Positions 25,401 through 34,084 of a DNA stretch of 64,000 nt are shown one piece after another. This DNA is from Paenibacillus soyae (lineage in GTDB: Bacteria > Bacillota > Bacilli > Paenibacillales > Paenibacillaceae). The stretch spans positions 248,001 through 312,000 of the forward strand of contig NZ_JANIPJ010000005.1 of NCBI RefSeq assembly GCF_024623455.1, in the 5' to 3' direction. The notes under the pieces were generated by a model that saw only the letters and a program-made list of their open reading frames with translations, searched no databases and was not told the DNA's origin. The first letter of the stretch is position 1. Each line of letters opens with the position of its first letter. The position numbers and the translations under genes are program-made.

Positions 25401-26193
25401 ATGGAAGCTGTCTAACCTCTACTTGATTGCGGTGTTCGTCATCCTGTATGCGCCGATCTTCTATCTGATGTTCTATTCGTTCAACAGCGGGGGCTCGATG
25501 CGCGATTTCGAGGGCTTCACGTGGGAGTTCTACGGCGAGGTGTTCCAGGATACGCGCCTGCTTATCATCGTGCTGAATACGTTCGTCATCGCGCTGCTGT
25601 CCGCGGCGATATCGACGATCATCGGGGTACTTGGCGCCATCGCGATTCATTACATGCGCACTAATCGCCCGAAGAGCACGCTGCTGACGCTGAATAACGT
25701 GCTGATCGTCAGTCCGGACGTCATCATCGGCGCTTCGTTCCTGATCCTGTTCACGATCGCGGGCATCCAGCTCGGCTTCGTGTCCGTGCTGCTGTCGCAT
25801 ATCGCCTTCAGCATTCCGATCGTCGTCATCATGGTGCTGCCGAAGCTGCAGGAGATGAGCGGCTCGCTGATCGACGCCGCGCGGGATCTCGGCGCCAGCT
25901 CCTGGCAGGTGCTGACGAAGGTTATCATGCCGTATATTAAGCCGGGCATATTCGCGGGATTTTTTATGGCGTTAACCTATTCGCTCGACGACTTCGCGGT
26001 GACGTTCTTCGTGACGGGCAACGGCTTCTCGACGCTGTCGGTCGAGATCTATTCGCGGGCGCGCCAAGGCGTGTCGCTGTCGATTAACGCGCTGTCCACG
26101 CTCATCTTCCTGTTCACGGTGCTGCTGGTCATCGGCTACTACTTCATTAACCGCCGCAACAACCGCCCGGTCGCGAAGGAGGGACGCGCATGA
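25387..26193 (+). CDS. potC: Spermidine/putrescine ABC transporter permease PotC
   Basis: 268 residues, six transmembrane helices, with EAA loop [21 protein letters not shown] at about 159-179. TTG start inside the end of potB, preceded by GAGGG at a long spacing; translation probably depends on coupling to potB. Its end overlaps the potD start by 4 bp. Confidence 0.88.
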   Translation: MSNGKWKLSNLYLIAVFVILYAPIFYLMFYSFNSGGSMRDFEGFTWEFYGEVFQDTRLLIIVLNTFVIALLSAAISTIIGVLGAIAIHYMRTNRPKSTLLTLNNVLIVSPDVIIGASFLILFTIAGIQLGFVSVLLSHIAFSIPIVVIMVLPKLQEMSGSLIDAARDLGASSWQVLTKVIMPYIKPGIFAGFFMALTYSLDDFAVTFFVTGNGFSTLSVEIYSRARQGVSLSINALSTLIFLFTVLLVIGYYFINRRNNRPVAKEGRA

Positions 26194-27263
26194 GCCAGAT
26201 CGTCCGCATGTTTCTTCTGGTGTTCGTTGTCGCGTTCGGTCTCATGTACGCTACGGCGTATCTGAACAAAAGCGAAGGGTATTCCGGCGACAACACGCTG
26301 ACCGTCTACAACTGGGGCGATTATATCGATCCCGAGCTGCTGGAGCAATTCGAGGAGGAGACCGGCATCAAGGTCATCTACCAGACGTTCGATTCGAACG
26401 AGGCGATGATGACGAAGATCAAGCAGGGCGGCACCACGTTCGACGTGGCCGTTCCTTCCGAATACGCGATCAGCAAAATGAAGGAAGACGACCTGCTGCT
26501 TGAAATCGATCATTCGAAGCTCTCGAACCTAGAGCATATCGACGAGCGATTCATGCATCTGTCGTTCGATCCCGAGAACGCGTATTCCGTCCCGTACTTC
26601 TGGGGTACGGTCGGGATCGTGTTCCACCCCGATCTCGTCGGCGACCTGACATTCGAGAGCTGGGACGACTTGTGGGATCCTTCTTTGAAGAACAACGTGT
26701 TCCTGCTCGACGGCGCGCGCGAGGTGATGGGGATGGGGCTGAACAGCCTCGGCTACTCGCTGAACGATACGAGCGAGGATCACCTGCAGGAGGCGCTCGC
26801 CAAGCTGTCCGAGCTGACGCCGAACGTGAAGGCGATCGTCGGGGATGAGATCAAGATGCTGATCGCGAACGAAGAAGCGGCCGCGGGCCTCGTCTGGTCC
26901 GGCGACGCGTCGGAGATCATGTACGAGAACGAGGAGCTGGACTACGTCGTGCCGAAGGAAGGCTCGAACCTGTGGTTCGACAACATGGTCATTCCGAAGA
27001 CGGCGCGCAACCTGGAGGGCGCCCATCAGTTCATCAACTTCATGCTGGACCCGGAGGTGGCCGCGCAGAACGCCGAATACGTCGGCTATTCGACGCCGAA
27101 CAAGGAGGCGCTCGCGCTGCTGCCGGAGGACATCTCCGGCGACGAGCGGTTCTACCCGGACGAGGAGCTGACGGAGCGTCTCGAGGTGTACGACAACCTC
27201 GGTCCCCGCATGCTGTCGCATTACAACGAGCTGTTCTTGGAGTTTAAGATGCATCGGAAGTAG
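26190..27263 (+). CDS. potD: Spermidine/putrescine-binding protein PotD
   Basis: 357 residues, extracytoplasmic receptor of the importer. YNWGDYIDPELLEQFEEETG and the block AVPSEYAISKM match PotD, with SVPYFWGTVGIVF and ending in a helix-rich C-terminus. The N-terminus is a single hydrophobic helix (MFLLVFVVAFGLMYATAYL) with no lipobox Cys, so it is probably held by an uncleaved membrane anchor and not by lipid, unlike the usual Gram-positive PotD. Confidence 0.9.
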   Translation: MSQIVRMFLLVFVVAFGLMYATAYLNKSEGYSGDNTLTVYNWGDYIDPELLEQFEEETGIKVIYQTFDSNEAMMTKIKQGGTTFDVAVPSEYAISKMKEDDLLLEIDHSKLSNLEHIDERFMHLSFDPENAYSVPYFWGTVGIVFHPDLVGDLTFESWDDLWDPSLKNNVFLLDGAREVMGMGLNSLGYSLNDTSEDHLQEALAKLSELTPNVKAIVGDEIKMLIANEEAAAGLVWSGDASEIMYENEELDYVVPKEGSNLWFDNMVIPKTARNLEGAHQFINFMLDPEVAAQNAEYVGYSTPNKEALALLPEDISGDERFYPDEELTERLEVYDNLGPRMLSHYNELFLEFKMHRK

Positions 27264-27270
27264 AAGCAGG

Positions 27271-27306
27271 CATGCGCCTTCCCGACAGGGGGCGCATGTT
27301 TTTTTC
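27271..27306 (+). terminator. Terminator of the pot operon
   Basis: CATGCGCC (27271-27278) / GGCGCATG (27291-27298) followed by seven T. Confidence 0.88.
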
Positions 27307-27385
27307 TGCGCGGTGCAGCGTGGCGGCGGGGCAGTTTTACAACACAATTCGCTCGTGGCAGGCCTCGGAAGTCCGCTTCAGCATG

Positions 27386-27573
27386 AATAACGGCGAAAGT
27401 ACCTCTATTTTTAAAAATTTCAGCTGCTGATTCGAAATAACGGACATTTTACCTTTATTTTTACCAATTTCACCTGAGGAGCGAGAAATCAAGCAAATTA
27501 GCGGTACTATCGCCGCTATTTCGTCATGTTGAAAAGTAGCCCGATAAATAGCGGTACTATCGCCGTTATTTCT
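27386..27573. repeat. Family-1 palindromic repeats, four copies, in a gene-free gap
   Basis: Copies at about 27386-27412, 27435-27461, 27495-27521 and 27547-27573. The last two share the core TAGCGGTACTATCGCCG within arms AAATAGCGG / CCGCTATTT. Each can fold into a hairpin with about 9-bp arms. The remaining sequence between 27307 and 27832 is C/A-rich and shows no gene. The same element is at 12150-12340. Confidence 0.7.
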
Positions 27574-27832
27574 CCAGCCATCCACCATCATCATCCCACC
27601 CCAGCAACGATTACTGCCACAATCACCGCCCCGCAACGTTTTCCATCACCACCACATTGCCATTCCTCCACAGAGAGGTTCATCGTCAATACGCTCGCGG
27701 CAACCATCATTCTTGCGGGTCCCCGCAACCACCCCCAGCTCAGGTTACCGATTCATCCCGCCTCAGCCTCGGGACCGATGAACCGCGTAACAATGTTATG
27801 TTACGATACGTTCAGCGGAAGGAGGCCGATTG

Positions 27833-28456
27833 ATGGATGCAAAGCTCATTTCGAAGAAAGAGCTTCTGGATGCGACCGGCATCTCCTACGGACAGCTGTA
27901 CCGGTGGAAGCGGAAGCAGCTCATACCCGAGGAGTGGTTTATCCGGAAGTCCGCCTTCACGGGACAGGAAACGTTTTTCCCGCGGGAGCTGATCTTGTCG
28001 CGAATTCACAAAATATTGAACATGAAAGACGATCTGTCGCTGGACGAATTGGCGGATAAGCTGGCCGGACCTATGAACGACGTCGAGCTGTCCAAGAAGC
28101 AGCTTATTAGACGCGGGATTCTATCGAATTCCGTTGTCCAACGCTGGATCGTTCCGGGCGGAGACGAGCGGGTGTACGCGTTCGGGGAGCTCCTGTACTT
28201 CTATGCGGCGGATACGCTGCTGCGAACGGGCAAGGTCGGATTGAAGGACGCGGAGAGGCTGCTTGCCCTGCTTCGAGAGCATTATCCGGGCTGTAAGGAT
28301 CAGGCGTGCGACCTGATCGTCATGAGCCGTTCCGGTGCCCTTTCTTTTGGTTTGATTTCGGCGAATGCCGAGATCCGGTTCGACGAGGAAGTGAAAGTGA
28401 CAGCGAGGGTAGCGATGACGGGACTGATCGAGCAGCTGACAGGAAAGCTGGCGTAG
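27833..28456 (+). CDS. yhbD: YhbD-like DUF4004 regulator
   Basis: 207 residues. N-terminal MerR-like helix-turn-helix (LISKKELLDATGISYGQLYRWKRKQLIPEEW), a second similar segment ISKKQL-like at about 90-125 (ELSKKQLIRRGILSNSVVQRWIVPGG), then a helical C-terminus. The family is found next to the bactofilin genes yhbE and yhbF, as here. ATG 27833 has GGAGG 7 bp upstream. DNA binding is likely from the HTH; targets unknown. Confidence 0.8.
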   Translation: MDAKLISKKELLDATGISYGQLYRWKRKQLIPEEWFIRKSAFTGQETFFPRELILSRIHKILNMKDDLSLDELADKLAGPMNDVELSKKQLIRRGILSNSVVQRWIVPGGDERVYAFGELLYFYAADTLLRTGKVGLKDAERLLALLREHYPGCKDQACDLIVMSRSGALSFGLISANAEIRFDEEVKVTARVAMTGLIEQLTGKLA

Positions 28457-28471
28457 AGGAGCGTGACGGGG

Positions 28472-29200
28472 ATGCATAATGCGATTCTTGGAGATTCGAA
28501 GACCGCGTATAAGCAAGCTTTGCCGAATATGAGAATGAGCGGCGTGATCCGGGCCGCGGGAGGCCGTTACGGTACCGTTCAGGTTGATGGCGTCGGCCGC
28601 ATATTCGGCGATATTAGCGCGGCGAAGGGCTTTCGAACGAACGGCGTTCTGAATGTAGAAGGTCGAATCGTTACGCCGGAGCTTCACATGGACGGGAAGT
28701 TGACGGCGGAAGGCGGACTAACGGCGGGTTCCGTCCGAATGGACGGCATTGCCAAGATCGGCGGCGCGATTTCAGCGGAGAAGCTGAACTTGAATGGCAT
28801 TTTGTCCGCCGGAGGAAGCGTGGAAGCCGAGTCGATCGATGCTCGCGGCGTGATGAAAGTATCCGGCCTGCTGAACGCGGGAAGCTTGGCGCTTGGTTTG
28901 ACGCATAAGGCGAGCAGCATCGGAGAGATCGGCGCGGAGCAAGTCAAGGTCCGGCTGCTGAGCGGGAGCAAGTGGAGCTGGCTGTGGGAATGGGCGATGC
29001 CGCTGAGTAAGCCGAGACTTGACGGGTGCCTGATCGAAGGCGATGAAATCATGCTGGAATATACGCATGCGGATATCGTGCGGGGAAGCCGGGTTACGAT
29101 TGGAAGGGGCTGCAAGATCGGTCTGGTCGAATACCGCGACGCGCTTCACGTGCATCCGAGCGCCGAGGTGCTGAAGGAGGAGAAGACGAATGGCTGCTGA
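28472..29200 (+). CDS. yhbE: Bactofilin-like protein YhbE
   Basis: 242 residues. Repeating short beta strands of the form (G.(I/V/L).(A/V).(G).(I)) such as VDGVGRIFGDISA and NGVLNVEGRIV describe the right-handed beta-helix of polymer-forming bactofilins. In B. subtilis YhbE and YhbF (BacE, BacF) form assemblies needed for flagellar motility. ATG 28472 is preferred over GTG 28463, which is too close to GAGGAG. It overlaps yhbF by 11 bp and follows yhbD by 15 bp. Confidence 0.82.
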   Translation: MHNAILGDSKTAYKQALPNMRMSGVIRAAGGRYGTVQVDGVGRIFGDISAAKGFRTNGVLNVEGRIVTPELHMDGKLTAEGGLTAGSVRMDGIAKIGGAISAEKLNLNGILSAGGSVEAESIDARGVMKVSGLLNAGSLALGLTHKASSIGEIGAEQVKVRLLSGSKWSWLWEWAMPLSKPRLDGCLIEGDEIMLEYTHADIVRGSRVTIGRGCKIGLVEYRDALHVHPSAEVLKEEKTNGC

Positions 29201-29861
29201 ACTGACGCGTCATTTGAGACTGGTCGGAGAATCCGAGACGGCGGGCGGCGAGTTCGGACGATTGCGGATTACGGGAGACGCCACATTCGTGGGAGACGTC
29301 GATTGCGACAAGCTTAGCATAACGGGAACCGTCCGCGTCAAAGGGAGCCTTGCGTTCTCGGACATGACGCTTACCGGCAATGCCGAAGTGCATAGTTCGC
29401 TGCGCGGCGGCAGCATCCGCGGACTTGGCGAGCTTCATGTGGCCGGTCATTTGCGGGCGGGGACGCTGCGCATATCGGGCCATTTGGATGCCGGCGGCGC
29501 CGTGGAGGCAGACCGCATCGACCTGCGGGGCGGATTAACGGCCAAGTCGATGGTCAACGCGGATGAAGTCGCGATACGCTTATACGGCCCTTCGATCGCG
29601 AAGGAGGTCGTTGGGGAGCAGGTATCGATCCGAAGAAGCAGGGGCATGATGCTCAAAGGCTTGTTCCAGCCGGGCAAGCTCGGCGGCATGGCGGCGGAGC
29701 TGATCGAAGGAGACCGCGTCTATCTGGAGCATACCCGCGCGCAAGTGGTGCGAGGAACCTCCGTTAAGCTGGGACCGGGCTGCGATATCGGCAGGGTGGA
29801 GTACAGAGGCACGCTGGAGAAGCACGCGAAGAGCAAGGTAGACGCGGAGCTCCGGATTTAA
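29190..29861 (+). CDS. yhbF: Bactofilin-like protein YhbF
   Basis: 223 residues with the same beta-helical repeats as YhbE (KLSITGTVRVKGSLAFSDM, MTLTGNAEVHSSLRGGSI). The C-terminal halves of both proteins share LIEGD..-YLEHT.A..VRG and CDIGRVEYRGTL-like ends, so the pair arose by duplication. GGAGGAG precedes the ATG. It probably co-assembles with YhbE. Confidence 0.82.
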   Translation: MAAELTRHLRLVGESETAGGEFGRLRITGDATFVGDVDCDKLSITGTVRVKGSLAFSDMTLTGNAEVHSSLRGGSIRGLGELHVAGHLRAGTLRISGHLDAGGAVEADRIDLRGGLTAKSMVNADEVAIRLYGPSIAKEVVGEQVSIRRSRGMMLKGLFQPGKLGGMAAELIEGDRVYLEHTRAQVVRGTSVKLGPGCDIGRVEYRGTLEKHAKSKVDAELRI

Positions 29862-29895
29862 TCCATATTTTTAACTAAGAAAGGTTGCGTTCACA

Positions 29896-31431
29896 TTGTC
29901 AGTAGCACAGCAAAAAAATAAGATTGGAATCGTCATCGCAGGTCTCCTGCTCGCGATTCTAATGGCCTCGATGGATAATACCATCGTTGCGACAGCCATG
30001 GGCAACATCGTCGGAGAGCTTGGCGGCTTCGACAAATTCGTCTGGGTCACTTCCGCTTACATGGTGGCGGAGATGGCGGGCATGCCGATCTTCGGCAAGC
30101 TGTCCGACATGTACGGGCGGAAGCGCTTTTTCGTATTCGGCCTCATCGTGTTCATGATCGGCTCGGCGCTGTGCGGAACCGCTTCGAACATCACGGAGCT
30201 GGCGCTGTTCCGCGCGCTGCAGGGCATTGGCGCGGGCGCGATGATCCCGACCTCGTTCACCATCATGTTCGACGCGGTGCCAATCCAGCAGCGCGGCAAG
30301 CTTGGCGGTCTATTCGGCGCCGTGTTCGGCATGTCGAGCATCTTCGGCCCTCTGCTCGGCGCCTACATTACGGATCACATCGCTTGGGAGTGGGTGTTCT
30401 ACATTAACCTGCCGCTCGGCATCGTGGCGCTCTGCATGATCGCGTTTTTCTACAAAGAATCCATGGAGCATTCCAAGCAGCCGATCGATTGGTTCGGCGC
30501 CGTCACGCTTATCGGCTCGGTCGTCAGCTTGATGTTCGCGCTTGAGCTAGGCGGCAAAACGTATGCGTGGGACTCCTGGCAAATCATCGGACTGTTCGCA
30601 TCCTGCGCGGTGCTGCTCGCAATCTTCCTCTTCGTGGAGACGAAGGCGAAGGAACCGATTATTACGTACGGCCTGTTCAAAAACCGGGTATACACGACGA
30701 GCATTCTGACCGCGTTCTTCAGCGGCGCCGCATTTATCGTGGCTTCCGTCTACATTCCGATCTTCATTCAAGGCGTGCTTGGCGGAACGGCAACGAATTC
30801 CGGATTGGTGCTGCTGCCGATGATGGTCGGCTCCGTCGTCACCGCGACGATGGGCGGCTTCCTGATGACGAAGCTTCCATATCGGAATATCATGGTGCCG
30901 ACCTTAGTGCTTCTAGTCGGAGGCACGATTCTCGTCACGACGCTCGGAACGGATTCCAGCCGCTTCATCGTGACGATCTACATGATCCTGATCGGCCTTG
31001 GCATCGGCGCGTCGTTCTCGGTGCTTAGCAACGCCGCCATTCACGGTATCGGTCCCCGCCAGCGCGGGACGGCGAGCTCCACGCTGAACTTCATCCGCTC
31101 GCTCGGCATGACCGTCGGCATTACCGTGTTCGGCATTCTGCAGAGCAACAGCTTCACGGGCAAAATGACGGACGCGTTCGCCGCCAGCGGCATGCAGGGC
31201 GGAGGCGACATGTCCTTCGGCGATCCGCGCGAGCTGCTGAAGCCGGAGACCCGTGAGACGTTCCCGGCGGAGGTTCTGGATATTATTACGACGGCTTTGT
31301 CCTCGTCGATTACGTTCACGTTCGCGCTGGCCATCATCCCGGCTGCGTTAGCGCTGCTTGTCTCCTTGTTCATGGGAAGAAGCAAGCTGGATCCTTCCCA
31401 GATGGACGGAGAATACTCGGGCGGCCATTAA
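29896..31431 (+). CDS. MFS drug exporter of the DHA2 (EmrB/QacA) family
   Basis: 511 residues, 14 transmembrane helices as usual for this family. The proton-coupling Asp motif in helix 1 (LLAILMASMDNTIVATAMG), the loop 2-3 motif GKLSDMYGRKRFF, and motif C in helix 5 (GMSSIFGPLLGAYITDH) are all visible. It should export lipophilic cations or drugs by proton exchange; the substrate is unknown. TTG start; AGAAAGG lies 8 bp upstream. It follows yhbF by 34 bp with no terminator, so it may share that transcript. Confidence 0.88.
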   Translation: MSVAQQKNKIGIVIAGLLLAILMASMDNTIVATAMGNIVGELGGFDKFVWVTSAYMVAEMAGMPIFGKLSDMYGRKRFFVFGLIVFMIGSALCGTASNITELALFRALQGIGAGAMIPTSFTIMFDAVPIQQRGKLGGLFGAVFGMSSIFGPLLGAYITDHIAWEWVFYINLPLGIVALCMIAFFYKESMEHSKQPIDWFGAVTLIGSVVSLMFALELGGKTYAWDSWQIIGLFASCAVLLAIFLFVETKAKEPIITYGLFKNRVYTTSILTAFFSGAAFIVASVYIPIFIQGVLGGTATNSGLVLLPMMVGSVVTATMGGFLMTKLPYRNIMVPTLVLLVGGTILVTTLGTDSSRFIVTIYMILIGLGIGASFSVLSNAAIHGIGPRQRGTASSTLNFIRSLGMTVGITVFGILQSNSFTGKMTDAFAASGMQGGGDMSFGDPRELLKPETRETFPAEVLDIITTALSSSITFTFALAIIPAALALLVSLFMGRSKLDPSQMDGEYSGGH

Positions 31432-31454
31432 GACGGAAGTCTCATCCGGAAACG

Positions 31455-31492
31455 GCCCGGAGCATGCGAGCAAGCATGCCTCGGGCTTTTTT
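31455..31492 (+). terminator. Terminator after the DHA2 exporter
   Basis: GCCCG..GCATGC / GCATGC..CGGGC with two central mismatches, followed by six T. Confidence 0.75.
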
Positions 31493-31534
31493 CTGCGAGG
31501 GGGAGTTTACAGCGGAATACGGATGTGATATTCT

Positions 31535-31556
31535 TATTTCGACAAACATAGAAATA
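31535..31556 (+). promoter_or_regulatory. ArsR operator-like dyad 1
   Basis: TATTTC-N10-GAAATA with spacer GACAAACATA, 17 bp before the arsR start. Same design as the dyad at 31869-31890. Confidence 0.65.
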
Positions 31557-31572
31557 GGGAGGGGAAGCCGTC

Positions 31573-31854
31573 ATGAGCACGAACAACGAAGAGCATCAGC
31601 AAGCCGTCAAGGTGTACAAAGCGCTTGGCGAGCCAACCCGGTTCGCCATTGCGAAGCTGCTCATCCAGGAACATAACCTGTGCTGTTCGGATATCGGAGG
31701 CAAGCTGGAATCCGTCGCGGGATCGACGCTGTCCCATCATCTCAAGCAGCTGACCGAATGCGGCCTGCTGAAGGTGCGCAAGGACGGAACGTATCTCTAT
31801 TACAGCGTGGACCGCGACATGGCGGAGAAGTATGCGCCGTATTTGTTAGCGTAG
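31573..31854 (+). CDS. ArsR-family winged-helix repressor
   Basis: 93 residues. YKALGEPTRFAIAKLLIQ and the recognition region SVAGSTLSHHLKQLTECGLLKVRKDG mark an ArsR/SmtB protein. Cys residues occur as a pair (LCCSDIGGK), which might sense a metal or thiol stress, but the classic CVC metal site of ArsR is not present as such. GGGAGGGGAAG precedes the ATG. Two matching dyads flank the gene, one before it and one before the following exporter, so it likely represses both. Confidence 0.85.
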   Translation: MSTNNEEHQQAVKVYKALGEPTRFAIAKLLIQEHNLCCSDIGGKLESVAGSTLSHHLKQLTECGLLKVRKDGTYLYYSVDRDMAEKYAPYLLA

Positions 31855-31868
31855 TTTTTTTTAATCTA

Positions 31869-31890
31869 TATTTCGATATTTTTAGAAATA
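31869..31890 (+). promoter_or_regulatory. ArsR operator-like dyad 2
   Basis: TATTTC-N10-GAAATA with spacer GATATTTTTA, extending to TATATTTC/GAAATATA, 35 bp before the MFS start. Confidence 0.65.
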
Positions 31891-31924
31891 TAGAAAATTT
31901 GTAAAGGAAGAGGTGGCCTATCGT

Positions 31925-33127
31925 ATGAAAGATTCGTGGAAAATTTATATGCTCGCGGTCGTCAGTTTTTTGGTCGGGACATCGGAGTTTCTTATTGCGG
32001 GCATCTTGGATAAGGTCGCTTCGGACATTGGCGTGACGGTGGCGGCAGCGGGGCAACTGATCACCGCCTTCTCGATCGCGTTCGCGTTCGGGACGCCGAT
32101 CATTATGGCGCTGACCGCCAAGATGGACCGCAAGAAATTGCTGCTGGCTTCGCTTGGCGTCTTCGTGGCCGGCAACTTGGTCGCCGTTCTGGCATCGGAC
32201 TTCTTGTCGCTCCTCGGAGCCCGGATCGTCATGGCGCTTGGCACGGGCGTCTTCATCGTGGTGTCGCTTACGGTCGCCGCGAAGCTGGCTGCGCCGGGCA
32301 AGCAGGCGAGCGCCATCGCGACGCTGGTCATGGGCTTCAGCTTCGCGCTGATCGTAGGCGTCCCGATCGGCCGGGTGGTGGCGTCCGCGTTCGATTGGAC
32401 GATGAACTTCGCCGGGATCGGTATTCTCGGCTTGATCGGCATGGCGGCGATCTACCGGCTCATTCCGGGCAGCGAGGGCGAGCCGCCCGTCCCGATTCGC
32501 GAGCAGCTGGCGCTGCTCAGACAGCCTCGAATCGCCGTCAGCCTGGCCGTTACGTTTCTATGGATTGCGGGCTATTCGGTCGCGTATACGTATATCTCGC
32601 CGTTCCTCCTTACCATATCCGGACTTAGCGAGCAATGGGTCAGCGGGGGACTGTTCGCCTTCGGCATCGCCAGCTTGATCGGCTCCAAGCTTGGAGGCTT
32701 CGGAACCGACAAGTGGGGCGTTAAGCGGACGCTGCTTGGCGGAATGGCGCTGCATGGCATCGCCCTGCTGCTGCTTACGCTGTTCGCGCAGTCTGCCATT
32801 CTCGTGCTCCCGATCCTGATGCTATGGGCGTTCGCCGCTTGGTCCTCCGGGCCGACGCAGCAATATTACCTCATGACGCTGACGCCGGGAGCGTCGGGCA
32901 TTATGCTCAGCCTTAACTCGTCCGTGCTGCAGATCGGCATGGCGGCGGGAGCCGGCGTCGGCGGCGTCATCGTGGAGAGCGCGTCGCTTTCCTCGGTCAG
33001 CTGGCTGGGAGCTGTCGGCGTTGCCCTTGCGGCGCTAACGGCGGTCGCTTCGTTCCGCCTGACGGGCAAAAAGACGGCTGCGTTAGTCCAGCCGGCGGCT
33101 GCTCCGGGAGCGGGCAGCGCGTCTTGA
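31925..33127 (+). CDS. MFS exporter of the DHA1 (AraJ/YdhP-like) type
   Basis: 400 residues with 12 predicted transmembrane helices. FLVGTSEFLIAGILDKVASDIGV in helix 1 and the loop ALTAKMDRKKLLLASL match the sugar/drug efflux DHA1 group; motif C-like GFSFALIVGVPIGRVVAS follows in helix 5. The substrate is unknown, but control by the adjacent ArsR protein suggests an inducible export function. ATG 31925 is used; GTG 31913 overlaps the GGAAGAGG ribosome-binding site. Confidence 0.83.
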   Translation: MKDSWKIYMLAVVSFLVGTSEFLIAGILDKVASDIGVTVAAAGQLITAFSIAFAFGTPIIMALTAKMDRKKLLLASLGVFVAGNLVAVLASDFLSLLGARIVMALGTGVFIVVSLTVAAKLAAPGKQASAIATLVMGFSFALIVGVPIGRVVASAFDWTMNFAGIGILGLIGMAAIYRLIPGSEGEPPVPIREQLALLRQPRIAVSLAVTFLWIAGYSVAYTYISPFLLTISGLSEQWVSGGLFAFGIASLIGSKLGGFGTDKWGVKRTLLGGMALHGIALLLLTLFAQSAILVLPILMLWAFAAWSSGPTQQYYLMTLTPGASGIMLSLNSSVLQIGMAAGAGVGGVIVESASLSSVSWLGAVGVALAALTAVASFRLTGKKTAALVQPAAAPGAGSAS

Positions 33128-33146
33128 CTCCATAACCGTGTAAGGA

Positions 33147-33177
33147 ACCGGCCTCAATGGGGAGGCCGGGTTTCTTT
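33147..33177 (+). terminator. Terminator after the DHA1 exporter
   Basis: ACCGGCCTC / GAGGCCGGGT around AATGGG, followed by TTCTTTG. Confidence 0.7.
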
Positions 33178-33304
33178 GTTCATCAGCTTGCGATTACATA
33201 TGCATCGGAAAGAAACTAGCTCCAGCTTGACGACTCCTTTTCCAACGTGCTACGGTTTTGTCAACATAACTAACGGGAGTGCGAAACGAAAGGAGCGATG
33301 ATCA

Positions 33305-33967
33305 GTGATCAAGGCCATTATTTTTGACTTCGACGGGACCATTCTCGACACGGAGACGCCATGGTATTACGTATTCCGGGACGCGTACAGGGAGCACGGC
33401 GTGGAGCTTCCGCTTGAGCTGTATGCGGAGTGCGTGGGGACGCATAACGGTACCTTTAACCCTTACGATTACTTAATCACGGAGAAGGGGCTTCCGATCG
33501 ACAAGGAAGCGTTCAAGGCCCGCATTCACCGAGACCATATGGAGCTGCTGAGCAAGCAGGCCGTCCGGGAAGGCATTATTCATTATTTAGATAGCGCCCG
33601 GTCGGCGGGACTTCGGATCGGCCTCGCCTCCAGCTCCGATCGGAATTGGATCCACACGCATCTGGAGCTGCTCGGGATCGGACACTATTTCGAGACGATC
33701 AAGACGTCGGACGATGTCAAGAACGTGAAGCCCGACCCGGAGCTTTACCTGCAGGCGCTGGACGCGCTCGGAGTCAAGCCGGAGGAAGCGGTCGCCATTG
33801 AGGATTCGCCGAACGGCGCGAGAGCGGCGGCGGCGGCCGGCATGGGCTGCATCGTCGTGCCGAACGAGCTGACGCGCCTGCTGCCGTTCGATCCGGAGGC
33901 GGGTTATATCCACGCCGAATCGCTCTCTCATATCGATTTCGAAGATTTGATTGCGAGGAGATTATAG
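33305..33967 (+). CDS. HAD-family phosphatase (beta-phosphoglucomutase-like, YhcW type)
   Basis: 220 residues. Motif I FDFDGTILDTE at about 7-17, alpha-helical cap, motif II LASSSD, motif III KNVKPDPELY and motif IV VAIEDSPNGARAA, all intact. These enzymes dephosphorylate or isomerise small phosphosugars; the Glu after the second Asp region of mutases is not certain, so hydrolase is the safer call. GTG start with AGGAG 9 bp upstream. Confidence 0.87.
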   Translation: MIKAIIFDFDGTILDTETPWYYVFRDAYREHGVELPLELYAECVGTHNGTFNPYDYLITEKGLPIDKEAFKARIHRDHMELLSKQAVREGIIHYLDSARSAGLRIGLASSSDRNWIHTHLELLGIGHYFETIKTSDDVKNVKPDPELYLQALDALGVKPEEAVAIEDSPNGARAAAAAGMGCIVVPNELTRLLPFDPEAGYIHAESLSHIDFEDLIARRL

Positions 33968-33973
33968 TGTTAC

Positions 33974-34012
33974 AAGCCTTAGGAATCCCGGCCGGTTCCT
34001 AGGCTTTTTTTG
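33974..34012 (+). terminator. Terminator after the HAD gene
   Basis: AAGCCTTAGGAA / TTCCTAGGCTT with a GC-rich loop, followed by T. Confidence 0.8.
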
Positions 34013-34084
34013 CTTCTTAGCCTATTACTAATGCATGATTATGGTAAAATGTCCTCATAGTTTAGGAGGGAAGGGGAGGTTCGG

